NCBI GenBank assembly: GCA_027030565.1
Contig: JALVEU010000166.1
Span: 1-30,159, forward strand
From: Gammaproteobacteria bacterium
GTDB lineage: Bacteria > Pseudomonadota > Gammaproteobacteria > JAJDOJ01
DNA length: 30,159 nt
Direction: 5' to 3'
Within the stretch, counting starts at the first letter, position 1. Each line of letters starts with the position of its first letter. The position numbers and the translations under genes are program-made. Positions 7,651-15,414 of this stretch are shown piece by piece. Below the pieces are notes generated by a model. The model searched no databases. It had not been told where the DNA came from and saw only the letters and a list, made by a program, of their open reading frames with translations.

Positions 7651-8131
7651 AGCTTGGGAGTATGCCGCGAAACCGGCAGGGACCGCGAACGAGTAAGACT
7701 CCTCCCGAGGCAGATCCGTTCCGAGGACCTGCACCTTCCGTTGCCGCCCTCGGCTTCTGAGCACGGAAGCTTGCGGCGGGGCAAGACGCATCGATCCGTC
7801 CCTCCCAAGCAGGCGGAGCATGCTGCACAGCACCCCGAGCTTCGGGCCCGCCGCCTGCACGCACCCGCAAACGCGCTCGGGCGCGGCGCCAGTGCCGACC
7901 TGCCGTCTGCACGTTTGCAACGAGTCCCTGCCGGGAGGCAGGGAGATCGCTCGCACGAAGCACAAGCGATGAAACAGAGCGACGACGTCAACGAACTCCT
8001 GCTGCTTCTGACCTGCCTTTGGGGGTGGCCCGGCCTCCACGTGCCGCTGGCCCGGCTCCGGGGGCTCTCACTTGAAGTCCCGTGGGCCGATCTCGGGCAG
8101 AAGCAGCCCCGCAAGAGATACAGAGAACCCC
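7651..8131 (+). promoter_or_regulatory. Long rne 5' leader, probable autoregulatory region
   Basis: This stretch of about 480 nt has no credible gene. In E. coli and other enterobacteria the long rne 5' UTR folds into hairpins that RNase E itself binds and cuts, tuning its own mRNA level. Here the leader has an 8-bp stem closed by a GNRA loop (7925-7944), a smaller stem CTTGC/GCAAG (7770-7785), and GC-rich complementary segments near 8045-8065. An autoregulatory role is inferred from position, length and structure, not from sequence identity with E. coli. Confidence 0.5.
7925..7944 (+). other. RNA hairpin with GNRA tetraloop in the rne leader
   Basis: TCCCTGCC and GGCAGGGA pair perfectly (8 bp) around the tetraloop GGGA, which fits the stable GNRA class. 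No U-run follows, so it is not a terminator. It lies about 190 nt before the rne start codon. Confidence 0.55.
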
Positions 8132-10741
8132 ATGAAACGGATACTGATCAACGCAACGCAACAGGAAGAGCTGCGGGTGGCCATGGTGGATGGCCAGCGG
8201 CTCTACGATCTTGACATCGAGATTCCCTCCCGCGAACAGAAGAAGGCGAACATCTACAAAGGAGTCATCACCCGGATCGAGCCCAGCCTCGAAGCCGCGT
8301 TCGTGGACTACGGCGCAGAGCGCCACGGCTTCCTCCCCCTGAAGGAGATCGCGCGCAGTTACCTCGACCCCAAGGCGGTCGACGAGCGCAACCGTCCGAT
8401 CCTCAAGGAGGCGGTCAAGGAAGGTCAGGAGCTCATCGTCCAGGTGGAGCGCGAGGAGCGCGGCAACAAGGGGGCCGCACTCACCACCTTCGTCAGCCTG
8501 GCGGGGCGCTACCTGGTGCTCATGCCCAACAATCCCCGCGCAGGCGGTGTCTCCCGCCGCATCGAGGGCGAGGACCGTCAAGAGGTCCGTGCCGCCCTCA
8601 GCCAACTCGACATCGCCCCCGGCATGGGCGTCATCGTGCGCACGGCGGGCGTGGGCCGGACCCCCGAGGAACTGCAATGGGATCTCGACTATCTGGTCAC
8701 CCTCTGGGAGTCCATCCAGAAGGCCAGCGAATCGGCTCCCGCGCCATTCCTCATCTTTCAGGAAAGCAACGTCATCATTCGTGCCCTGCGCGACCACTTG
8801 CGCAGTGACATCGGCGAGATCCTCATCGACGATCTCGCCGTCTACGAGCAGGCCCGTGACTTCATGGAGCGGGTCATGCCGCACAACCTCAAGAAGCTCA
8901 AGTACTACTCGGACTCCGTTCCACTCTTCAACCGGTTTCAGATCGAGAGTCAGATCCAGTCCGCCTTCGACCGGCAGGTGGCGCTGCCCTCCGGCGGATC
9001 CCTGGTCATCGACCACACCGAGGCCCTGGTAAGCATCGACATCAACTCGGCGCGCGCCACCAAGGGCGCCGACATCGAGGAGACGGCCTACAACACGAAC
9101 CTGGAAGCAGCCGAGGAGATCGCCCGCCAGCTCCGATTGCGCGACCTGGGGGGACTGATCGTCGTGGATTTCATCGACATGACCTCCAACAAGCACCAGC
9201 GGGAGGTCGAGCAGCGACTGCGCGAGGCCCTGCGCATGGATCGGGCTCGTGTCCAGGTGGGCCGGATCTCCCGCTTCGGTCTGCTGGAAATGTCCCGCCA
9301 GCGCCTGCGCCCCTCGCTGGGCGAATCCAGCCAGGAGGTCTGTCCACGATGCATGGGCCAGGGGCGTGTACGCAGCGTCGAATCCCTGGCGCTGTCCGTA
9401 CTGCGCCTGCTGGAGGAAGAGGCGCTCAAGGCCAATACGGCACGGGTGATCGCCCAGGTCCCGGTGTCGGTGGCGGCCTTTCTGCTCAACGAGAAACGCG
9501 AGGCACTGAGCGAGATCGAGCGCCGGCACAAGGCACGGCTGCTGGTGGTCCCGAACCCCCATCTGGAGTCTCCCCACTTCGAAGTGGAGCGGGTCAAGAC
9601 GGGCGATGCGGCCAGCACGCCGGAGAAACCCAGCTACGAGATCGCGGCGACCCCTACCGTGGAACTGGAGTACGCCAGTCACGCACGCAAAGCACCCGAG
9701 CAGCCGGCCGTGGCCGTGGTCGCCCCCGAGCGCCCTGCCCCCCCGCCGCCCCGCGAGGAGTCGGCCGAGAGCACACAGGCATCCGAACCGGGACTGTTGG
9801 TTCAGCTGTGGGACCGTCTCATCGCCACCTTGAAGAAGGAACGCGCCGAAGCCGAGGCCGAGGCACAACGCTCCGCGGCCGCTGCGTCGCCGGCCCAGGA
9901 GCCCAGGCGAAGCCGGAATTCGCGCGGCCAGGGACAGGCACAGCGTCCGCGGGGCAACGGCCGGCGACGTGCCAACGCCCGCACCCGAGACTCCGAGGCG
10001 GGTCCCCAGGCAGCCGGTACCCCGGCCGGCAGCGATACCCCCGGCCAGCAGGCCTCCACCGAATCCCCTGCGGGAGAGTCCGCCCGCAACAACGGCACCC
10101 AGGGCAGCGGCCGCAGTGGCCGCAGTCGGCGCCGTGGCAGCCGCGGACGACGGCGCGGTACGAATCGCTCTGCGGGCGAGTCCCGCGAAGCAGCCACCAC
10201 GGGCACCGACAGGCCCGGTGACAGGCAGGAGACGGCGCCCCCCCAGCCCGCCGAGACTCGGCAGCCAGCCAACGCAGTGGAGCCCCCGAAAGGCACCGGC
10301 GACTCCGAGACACCACGAGCGACCGTCGACCCTGCCCCAGCGGCGGGGTCGGCACCCCATGAGGGGTCCGCTCCAGAGCAGCCAGCTGTCGACCAAGTGG
10401 CCACCGGCGACCAAAGCCCTGCCCAGCCCGAATCAACCCCGAAGGCGGTGGGCGGTGAACAGGCTGCGGAAGCCGAGCCCCCGAAGCCTGCCAGGAGGCG
10501 GAACCCCCGCTCGCGGCGGCGCGGCAGCGCGGCGAGGAACCGCAGCAAGCCGTCGCCCGCGGACCCCGCCACGCCAGTGGTGGACAAGATCGAGGCCGCC
10601 ACGACGGAAGAGACACGACCCAGCGCGGCCGCTCAGGCCGAGGCAACTGCGCCCAAGGCCTTGCCCGCGGCAACCCAAGAGGACGCCGGCGCGGAGACGG
10701 CCTCTACACCGGTGCCCGCAGCCAAGACCGGCTCCGGCTGA
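8132..10741 (+). CDS. rne: Ribonuclease E
   Basis: RNase E is the membrane-associated endonuclease that starts mRNA decay and matures rRNA and tRNA. The 869-aa protein (E. coli: 1061) has the full catalytic half: N-terminal MKRILINATQQEELRVA, an S1 domain, the Mg2+ residues D303 (SIDINSARAT) and D346 (VVDFIDM), and the Zn-link C404/C407 (CPRCMGQG), all at E. coli positions. The C-terminal half is low-complexity. It holds a likely amphipathic membrane-binding helix (about 554-575, GLLVQLWDRLIATLKK) and three Arg-rich blocks near 592-622, 661-680 and 788-808, separated by Ala/Pro/Glu-rich linkers. No E. coli-like PNPase-binding tail is recognisable. The start at 8132 is set by the conserved MKRILINA; the frame is open for 20 further codons upstream without family similarity. 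Confidence 0.97.
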   Translation: MKRILINATQQEELRVAMVDGQRLYDLDIEIPSREQKKANIYKGVITRIEPSLEAAFVDYGAERHGFLPLKEIARSYLDPKAVDERNRPILKEAVKEGQELIVQVEREERGNKGAALTTFVSLAGRYLVLMPNNPRAGGVSRRIEGEDRQEVRAALSQLDIAPGMGVIVRTAGVGRTPEELQWDLDYLVTLWESIQKASESAPAPFLIFQESNVIIRALRDHLRSDIGEILIDDLAVYEQARDFMERVMPHNLKKLKYYSDSVPLFNRFQIESQIQSAFDRQVALPSGGSLVIDHTEALVSIDINSARATKGADIEETAYNTNLEAAEEIARQLRLRDLGGLIVVDFIDMTSNKHQREVEQRLREALRMDRARVQVGRISRFGLLEMSRQRLRPSLGESSQEVCPRCMGQGRVRSVESLALSVLRLLEEEALKANTARVIAQVPVSVAAFLLNEKREALSEIERRHKARLLVVPNPHLESPHFEVERVKTGDAASTPEKPSYEIAATPTVELEYASHARKAPEQPAVAVVAPERPAPPPPREESAESTQASEPGLLVQLWDRLIATLKKERAEAEAEAQRSAAAASPAQEPRRSRNSRGQGQAQRPRGNGRRRANARTRDSEAGPQAAGTPAGSDTPGQQASTESPAGESARNNGTQGSGRSGRSRRRGSRGRRRGTNRSAGESREAATTGTDRPGDRQETAPPQPAETRQPANAVEPPKGTGDSETPRATVDPAPAAGSAPHEGSAPEQPAVDQVATGDQSPAQPESTPKAVGGEQAAEAEPPKPARRRNPRSRRRGSAARNRSKPSPADPATPVVDKIEAATTEETRPSAAAQAEATAPKALPAATQEDAGAETASTPVPAAKTGSG

Positions 10742-10807
10742 GCCGAGGCGCACGGCCTCCCCATTCGGGGGCCAGGAGCGGCCGAGGCACGCCGCGGCAG
10801 ACCACCC

Positions 10808-10836
10808 CGCACCCCGGGGAGACCCCCCGGGGTGCG
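10808..10836. terminator. 12-bp hairpin between convergent rne and phosphatase genes
   Basis: CGCACCCCGGGG pairs perfectly with CCCCGGGGTGCG across a 5-nt loop. It lies 66 nt after the rne stop and 3 nt beyond the phosphatase stop, so it can serve both directions. Neither side has a long U-run; on the plus strand CTCTT follows. Termination is probable from placement, though it may also block 3' exonucleases. Confidence 0.65.
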
Positions 10837-10839
10837 CTC

Positions 10840-11331
10840 TTACATCCGGTGCCGCCTGCGAATCTCGTTCAGCAGGCCTTGCGCCGCCTCCTCGACCATG
10901 TCCAGTACGCGCTCGAACCCACGGGTTCCGCCATAGTACGGATCCGGTACGTCCTGTCCCCGATAGAGTTCCGAAAACTCCATGAACAGGCGGATACGAC
11001 CCTGCAGCTGGGGCGGGCAGATCTCCTGGAGCGCGGCCAGGTTGTCCCGGTCCATGGCGATCACGTAATCGGCCCGCTGGAAGTCTTCGGGCTGCACGTG
11101 CCGTGCGCGCTGCGCATGCAGGGCATAGCCACGCGCGCGCGCGGCCTCTTGGGCGCGGGGGTCCGGCGGCTTGCCCACGTGATAGGCGTGCGTCCCTGCG
11201 GAATCCACCTCGATGCGATCCGCAAGGCCCGCCTGCTCCACGAGCCGCTCGAACACCCCCTGGCTCATGGGGGAGCGGCAGATGTTGCCCATGCACACGA
11301 ACAGCACTCGCACGGTCGTCGCCTGGCTCAT
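10840..11331 (-). CDS. Low-molecular-weight protein-tyrosine phosphatase
   Basis: This cytoplasmic phosphatase of 163 aa has the class II PTP loop C13-MGNI-C18-R19-S (CX5R), with C13 as nucleophile and R19 binding phosphate. The second signature is DPYYGG, with D130 as general acid. The form is that of the stand-alone YfkJ/Stp1-like group. No tyrosine kinase or capsule (wzb/wzc) genes are near, so the substrate is unknown. The start is ATG 11331, with GGGAGA 6 nt upstream. It lies downstream of the pnp terminator and probably has its own weak promoter in 11340-11440. It is convergent with rne. Confidence 0.94.
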   Translation of the reverse strand: MSQATTVRVLFVCMGNICRSPMSQGVFERLVEQAGLADRIEVDSAGTHAYHVGKPPDPRAQEAARARGYALHAQRARHVQPEDFQRADYVIAMDRDNLAALQEICPPQLQGRIRLFMEFSELYRGQDVPDPYYGGTRGFERVLDMVEEAAQGLLNEIRRRHRM

Positions 11332-11445
11332 CGGGATCTCCCTTCGAAAAGCTTTGTCCTGACGCCCGGTCAGGCACGTACGGTAGAGGTAAGGCCGCAC
11401 CATGCGCCGATCAAGTCGCCGCCCTCTCCGAGCGGTCCAAGCCGC

Positions 11446-11480
11446 AAAAAAGGCCTGGCCACCTGCCGGTGCACCAGGCC
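11446..11480 (-). terminator. Intrinsic terminator after pnp
   Basis: On the minus strand GGCCTGG and CCAGGCC pair (7 bp) around an inner CACC/GGTG stem and are followed directly by six U residues. It ends the rimP-to-pnp operon and separates it from the phosphatase gene. Confidence 0.85.
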
Positions 11481-11513
11481 CGCATCGCCTGTGCCGGGAG
11501 GGCTCAGGCCGTT

Positions 11514-13598
11514 TCAGTCCTCGTTGCCGACCGCCTTCATACTCAGGCGGATACGGCCCTGCTTGTCCACCTCGAGCACCTTGACCTTCACCAGGTCGCC
11601 CTCGGAGAGCTTGTCCGCCACGCTGGAGACGCGCTCGTCGGAGATCTGGGAGATGTGGACCAGGCCATCCTTGCCGGGCAGGATGTTCACGAAGGCACCG
11701 AAATCCATGATCTTCGCCACACGGCCTTCGTAGGTGCGGCCCACCTCGACGTCGGCCGTGAGCAGCTCGATGCGCCGTTTGGCCTCCTCGCCGGCCTCGC
11801 GGTCCACCGAGGCGATCCGTACGGTCCCGTCGTCTTCGATGTCGATGGTGGTCCCCGTCTCTTCGGTGATGGCCCGGATCGTGACCCCGCCCTTGCCGAT
11901 CACGTCGCGGATCTTGTCCGGGTGGATCTTCATGGTGATGAAGCGTGGGGCATGCTCGGACGTCTCCTCGCGTGGCCGGTCGATGACCGCGTTCATCTTC
12001 TCGAGGATGTGCATCCGAGCATCCTGGGCCTGAGCCAGGGCCGTCTGCATGATCTCGCGGGTGATGCCCTTGATCTTGATGTCCATCTGCAAGGCGGTCA
12101 CGCCGTCCTTGGTGCCGGCCACCTTGAAATCCATGTCGCCCAGGTGGTCTTCGTCACCCATGATATCGGTGAGCACCGCGTAGCGGTCCCCCTCCTTGAT
12201 GAGCCCCATGGCCACACCGGACACCTGGCCCTTGATGGGCACCCCGGCATCCATCAGAGACAGGCTGGTCCCGCACACCGATGCCATGGAGCTGGAGCCG
12301 TTGGACTCGGTGATCTCTGACACCACGCGAATCACGTAGGGAAACTCCTCCTCGCTGGGCATGACCGCGGCCACACCCCGCTTGGCCAGCCTTCCATGAC
12401 CGATTTCCCGGCGCTTGGGTGAACCCACACGCCCCGTTTCACCAACGCAGTAGGGCGGAAAGTTGTAGTGCAGGATGAAGTGCTCACGTCGTTCGCCCTC
12501 GATGGCGTCGATGATCTGCGCATCGCGCCCGGTCCCGAGGGTGGTGACCACCAGGGCCTGCGTCTCGCCGCGGGTGAACAGGGCCGAGCCGTGGGTACGC
12601 GGGAGCACGCCCACGCGAATGTCGATGGGGCGCACCTGCGTGGTGGTACGCCCATCGATGCGCGGCTCGCCACTGAGGATGCGGCCCCGCACCAAGGCCT
12701 TTTCAAGCTTGGAGAAGACCTCGCGCACCTCGGCCTCCGAAGGCCCCTCTTCCTTGGCGAACTGCTCCACGGCGGCCTTGCGCAGGGTGCTCACCCGGTC
12801 CTGGCGCGCCAGTTTGTCCTTGATCCGGTAGGCCTCGTCCAGCGCATCGCGGAAGGCGGCCTCCACGGCCTGATAGAGGGATTCATCCAGCTGGGGCGGT
12901 TCCCAGTCCCAGCGTGGCTTGCCGGCCTCAGCCGCCAGCTCCCGAATCGCCTGGATACAGGTCTGCATCTGTTCGTGTCCGAACACCACCGCGCCGAGCA
13001 TCACGTCCTCGGGCAGCTCCTTGGCCTCGGACTCCACCATGAGCACAGCGTCCTCGGTGCCCGCAACCACCAGATCCAGCCGGGACTGCTCCAACTGACT
13101 GAGGGTGGGATTGAGCAGGAACTCGCCGTCCCTGTAGCCCACCCGCGCGGCACCAATGGGACCGTCGAAAGGGATGCCCGACAGGGCCAGTGCCGCCGAA
13201 GCCCCGATGATGGAGGGCACGTCGGGATCCACCTCGGGATTCACCGACATCACCGTGGCGATGACCTGCACTTCGTTGGTGAAACCCTTCGGGAACAGGG
13301 GCCTCAGGGGCCGGTCGATGAGCCTGGAGGTGAGAATCTCCTTTTCGCTGGGCCGGCCCTCCCGCCGGAAGAAGCTCCCCGGAATCCGCCCCGCCGCGTA
13401 GGTGCGTTCCTGGTAGTCCACCGTCAGGGGAAAGAAGTCCCGCCCCTCCACGGCCTCCTTGGCGCCCACCACCGTGACCAGGACCACGGTGTCGGCCATG
13501 TCGACCAACACGGCACCGGTGGCCTGCCGGGCGATCTCGCCCGTTTCCAGGGTGACCTTGTGGTCTCCGTACTGAAACTCTTTCTTGACTGATTTCAC
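11514..13598 (-). CDS. pnp: Polynucleotide phosphorylase
   Basis: PNPase is a trimeric 3'-5' phosphorolytic exoribonuclease and a usual degradosome partner of RNase E. The 694-aa protein has two RNase PH cores (about 1-230 and 310-540) with an all-alpha linker, the FFRREGRPSEKE RNA-binding loop of the first core, the catalytic acidic segment DIMGDEDHLGDMDFKVAGT of the second, then a KH domain (GKGGVTIRAITEETG) and an S1 domain to the end. It starts with GTG at 13598, preceded by a purine-rich ACAGGACCTGGAA. It follows rpsO by 25 nt, the universal rpsO-pnp pair, and is closed by the terminator at 11446-11480. Autoregulation through its leader is known in E. coli; no such structure was traced here. 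Confidence 0.97.
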   Translation of the reverse strand: MKSVKKEFQYGDHKVTLETGEIARQATGAVLVDMADTVVLVTVVGAKEAVEGRDFFPLTVDYQERTYAAGRIPGSFFRREGRPSEKEILTSRLIDRPLRPLFPKGFTNEVQVIATVMSVNPEVDPDVPSIIGASAALALSGIPFDGPIGAARVGYRDGEFLLNPTLSQLEQSRLDLVVAGTEDAVLMVESEAKELPEDVMLGAVVFGHEQMQTCIQAIRELAAEAGKPRWDWEPPQLDESLYQAVEAAFRDALDEAYRIKDKLARQDRVSTLRKAAVEQFAKEEGPSEAEVREVFSKLEKALVRGRILSGEPRIDGRTTTQVRPIDIRVGVLPRTHGSALFTRGETQALVVTTLGTGRDAQIIDAIEGERREHFILHYNFPPYCVGETGRVGSPKRREIGHGRLAKRGVAAVMPSEEEFPYVIRVVSEITESNGSSSMASVCGTSLSLMDAGVPIKGQVSGVAMGLIKEGDRYAVLTDIMGDEDHLGDMDFKVAGTKDGVTALQMDIKIKGITREIMQTALAQAQDARMHILEKMNAVIDRPREETSEHAPRFITMKIHPDKIRDVIGKGGVTIRAITEETGTTIDIEDDGTVRIASVDREAGEEAKRRIELLTADVEVGRTYEGRVAKIMDFGAFVNILPGKDGLVHISQISDERVSSVADKLSEGDLVKVKVLEVDKQGRIRLSMKAVGNED

Positions 13599-13623
13599 TT
13601 CCAGGTCCTGTAAGTGAGGAAGA

Positions 13624-13893
13624 TTAGCGACGCAGGCCCAGGGTCTGGATGAGGGCCTGGTAACGCTGCTGATCCTTGCGCTTGAGGTAGTCCAGCAGCT
13701 TGCGGCGCGCGTTGACCATCTTGAGCAGCCCGTGCCGGGAGTGGTGATCGTGTTTGTGCTCGGCGAAATGCCGGGTCAGCCCCTCGATTCGGGCCGACAA
13801 CAAGGCGACCTGAACCTCGGGCGACCCCGTATCGCCCTCGGCACGCCGGAACTTCTCGATGATCCGGCTCTTCTCATCGGGTGTCAGCGACAT
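13624..13893 (-). CDS. rpsO: 30S ribosomal protein S15
   Basis: S15 binds the central domain of 16S rRNA early in 30S assembly. The 89-aa sequence is standard: MSLTPDEKSRIIEKF, GDTGSPEVQVALLSARIEGLT, KHDHHSRHGLL and NARRKLLDYLK. The start ATG at 13893 has a good SD (AGGAG). A dedicated promoter lies at 13952-13979, leaving a leader of about 52 nt in which S15 autoregulation, known in E. coli, could act. Confidence 0.98.
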   Translation of the reverse strand: MSLTPDEKSRIIEKFRRAEGDTGSPEVQVALLSARIEGLTRHFAEHKHDHHSRHGLLKMVNARRKLLDYLKRKDQQRYQALIQTLGLRR

Positions 13894-13951
13894 GACGTAC
13901 TCCTGGGAATCACAAGATTCTGAAAACTCTTCCGGACCGAAAACCCGCGGG

Positions 13952-13979
13952 ATTTTACCACGCACCCCACCCCGGACAA
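13952..13979 (-). promoter_or_regulatory. sigma70 promoter of rpsO-pnp
   Basis: On the minus strand the -35 is TTGTCC (13974-13979), the spacer 16 nt, and the -10 TAAAAT (13952-13957), in a locally AT-rich patch. It would allow rpsO-pnp expression independent of the upstream operon promoter. Confidence 0.6.
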
Positions 13980-14021
13980 GGCGAACCGCGGCGCGCCCGG
14001 CACCTTCCGACAAGTGCTATA

Positions 14022-14063
14022 TGTGATACCTCACAACAACACCGTATTGAACTGTTTATACAG
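14022..14063. other. AT-rich patch with two short inverted repeats between truB and rpsO
   Basis: Within GC-rich DNA this short patch carries TGTGA-TACC-TCACA (14022-14035) and CTGT-TTAT-ACAG (14052-14063). They resemble CRP and LexA half-sites, but the spacers are too short for either consensus. It lies upstream of the rpsO promoter, so operators are possible. Confidence 0.3.
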
Positions 14064-14115
14064 GATTTCATTCCCGCTCCACTGCCCGGCGGATAACCCG
14101 TGCGCCCGCGTGTCG

Positions 14116-15036
14116 TCATGAGGCGAACACGAGCCTCTTGGGACCGATACGCCCATCCTCCAGTGCGCTGCCGACCCCGAGAAACGCCTGGTTCTCATCG
14201 TACAGACGCACCAGCCCTTCGGTAGGGGCCCCTGGGACCAGCACCGGCTGACCGGAACGCGCGTAAAAGGCCATGTCGGCCGTGAGCCGCACGGCCGGCC
14301 GGTCGGCCAACGCGGCATCCAGGGGGAGCAGCAGGGCATCCAGGGCCTGAAACCCTTCCGCGGCCCGAGCCTCGATCTCCTCCAGGCTGTGCAGACCCTG
14401 CCCTTCATGGAACGGCCCCACACCCAGCCGGCGCAGCGCGTGCACGTGGGCCCCGCAACCCAGCGCCTCACCGATGTCCTCGGCCAGGGTACGGATGTAG
14501 GTCCCCTTGGAGCAGACGATCTCGAGCTCCAGCAGGTCGTCCTGCAGGCTGAACAGTTCCAAGCGGTGGATGTGGACGGTGCGCGGCTGGCGTTCGATCT
14601 GCACCCCTTCGCGAGCCAGCTCGTAGAGGCGCCGGCCCTGGTGCTTGATGGCCGAGTACATGGGGGGCACCTGCTGGATCTCCCCGCGGAAACGGGCCAA
14701 GACCGCCTCTACGCGGCGCACGTCCAGATCGCCCACCGGGCGGGTCTCCAACACCCGGCCCTCCGCGTCCCCGGTCTCGGTGCGTACACCGAGCCGGAAG
14801 ACGGTCCGGTAGTGCTTGTCGGCCTCGAGCAGGAAGGCCGAAAGCTTCGTCGCCTCTCCGAAACAAATCACCAGCAGCCCGCTGGCGATGGGATCGAGGC
14901 TGCCCGTATGGCCGGCCTTGCGGGCACGATAAAGCCGCTTGACCCGCTGCAGGGCCTCGTTGCTCGACAGGCCGACCGGCTTGTCGAGCAACAGGATGCC
15001 ATGCACGTTACGCAGATGTCGCTTGGATCTCGCCAT
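14116..15036 (-). CDS. truB: tRNA pseudouridine(55) synthase
   Basis: TruB makes pseudouridine 55 in the T-arm of all elongator tRNAs and also acts as a tRNA chaperone. The 306-aa protein carries GILLLDKPVGLSSNEAL, the catalytic D48 in AGHTGSLDPIASGLL, VPPMYSAIKHQGRRLYELAR, and CSKGTYIRTLAEDIGEALG; the tail fits the small C-terminal PUA-like domain. It starts 14 nt after the rbfA stop with no clear SD (TTTTCATTCGTTC), so its translation probably depends on ribosomes leaving rbfA. Confidence 0.97.
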   Translation of the reverse strand: MARSKRHLRNVHGILLLDKPVGLSSNEALQRVKRLYRARKAGHTGSLDPIASGLLVICFGEATKLSAFLLEADKHYRTVFRLGVRTETGDAEGRVLETRPVGDLDVRRVEAVLARFRGEIQQVPPMYSAIKHQGRRLYELAREGVQIERQPRTVHIHRLELFSLQDDLLELEIVCSKGTYIRTLAEDIGEALGCGAHVHALRRLGVGPFHEGQGLHSLEEIEARAAEGFQALDALLLPLDAALADRPAVRLTADMAFYARSGQPVLVPGAPTEGLVRLYDENQAFLGVGSALEDGRIGPKRLVFAS

Positions 15037-15050
15037 GAACGAATGAAAAT

Positions 15051-15407
15051 TCAGTCCTTGTGCAGGGACCGGCGGATGAGGTCTTCGAGGGCTGCGGCCT
15101 TCTTCTCCGTCTCGTCGTAGACGAAGTGCAACTGGGGCACGGTCCGTACATGCATGCGCCTGCCCAGCTGCCCTCGCAGGAAACCAGCGGCGCGCTCCAG
15201 CCCTTGCTGCACCGCCTCCAGGTGTTGGGGGTCGTCCTCCAAGACGCTGTAGTAGACCTTGGCATGGCCCAGGTCTCGGCTCACCTGTACGTCGAGCAGG
15301 GTGACGCCGGCCACGCGTGGATCCTTCACCTCGTCGCGCAGCAGATCCGCCAGTTCGCGACGGATCTGCTCGCCTACGCGCAGGGTCCTGGGGTAGTCCC
15401 GCGGCAT
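15051..15407 (-). CDS. rbfA: Ribosome-binding factor A
   Basis: RbfA binds immature 30S subunits and helps 16S rRNA 5'-end maturation, notably in the cold. The 118-aa product is typical: RTLRVGEQIRRELADLLRDEVKDPR, then the KH-like fold with AKVYYSVL and a C-terminal PQLHFVYDETEKKAAALEDLI. It starts 7 nt after the infB stop, consistent with coupling. Confidence 0.97.
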   Translation of the reverse strand: MPRDYPRTLRVGEQIRRELADLLRDEVKDPRVAGVTLLDVQVSRDLGHAKVYYSVLEDDPQHLEAVQQGLERAAGFLRGQLGRRMHVRTVPQLHFVYDETEKKAAALEDLIRRSLHKD

Positions 15408-15414
15408 CCCAGTC

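Noticed and set aside
7654..8214. 186-codon plus-strand frame (TTG start) in the rne leader
   Set aside because: It overlaps the rne start in another frame, has no SD or domain, and its composition is that of non-coding GC-rich DNA.
7988..10414. 808-codon open frame on the minus strand opposite rne
   Set aside because: It lies opposite a fully conserved RNase E gene, has no family features, and arises from the codon bias of the real gene.
14022..14035. CRP site
   Set aside because: The TGTGA/TCACA spacer is 4 nt rather than 6, so CRP would not fit the standard geometry.
14052..14063. LexA (SOS) box
   Set aside because: CTGT and ACAG are separated by 4 nt, not the 8 nt of the gammaproteobacterial LexA consensus.
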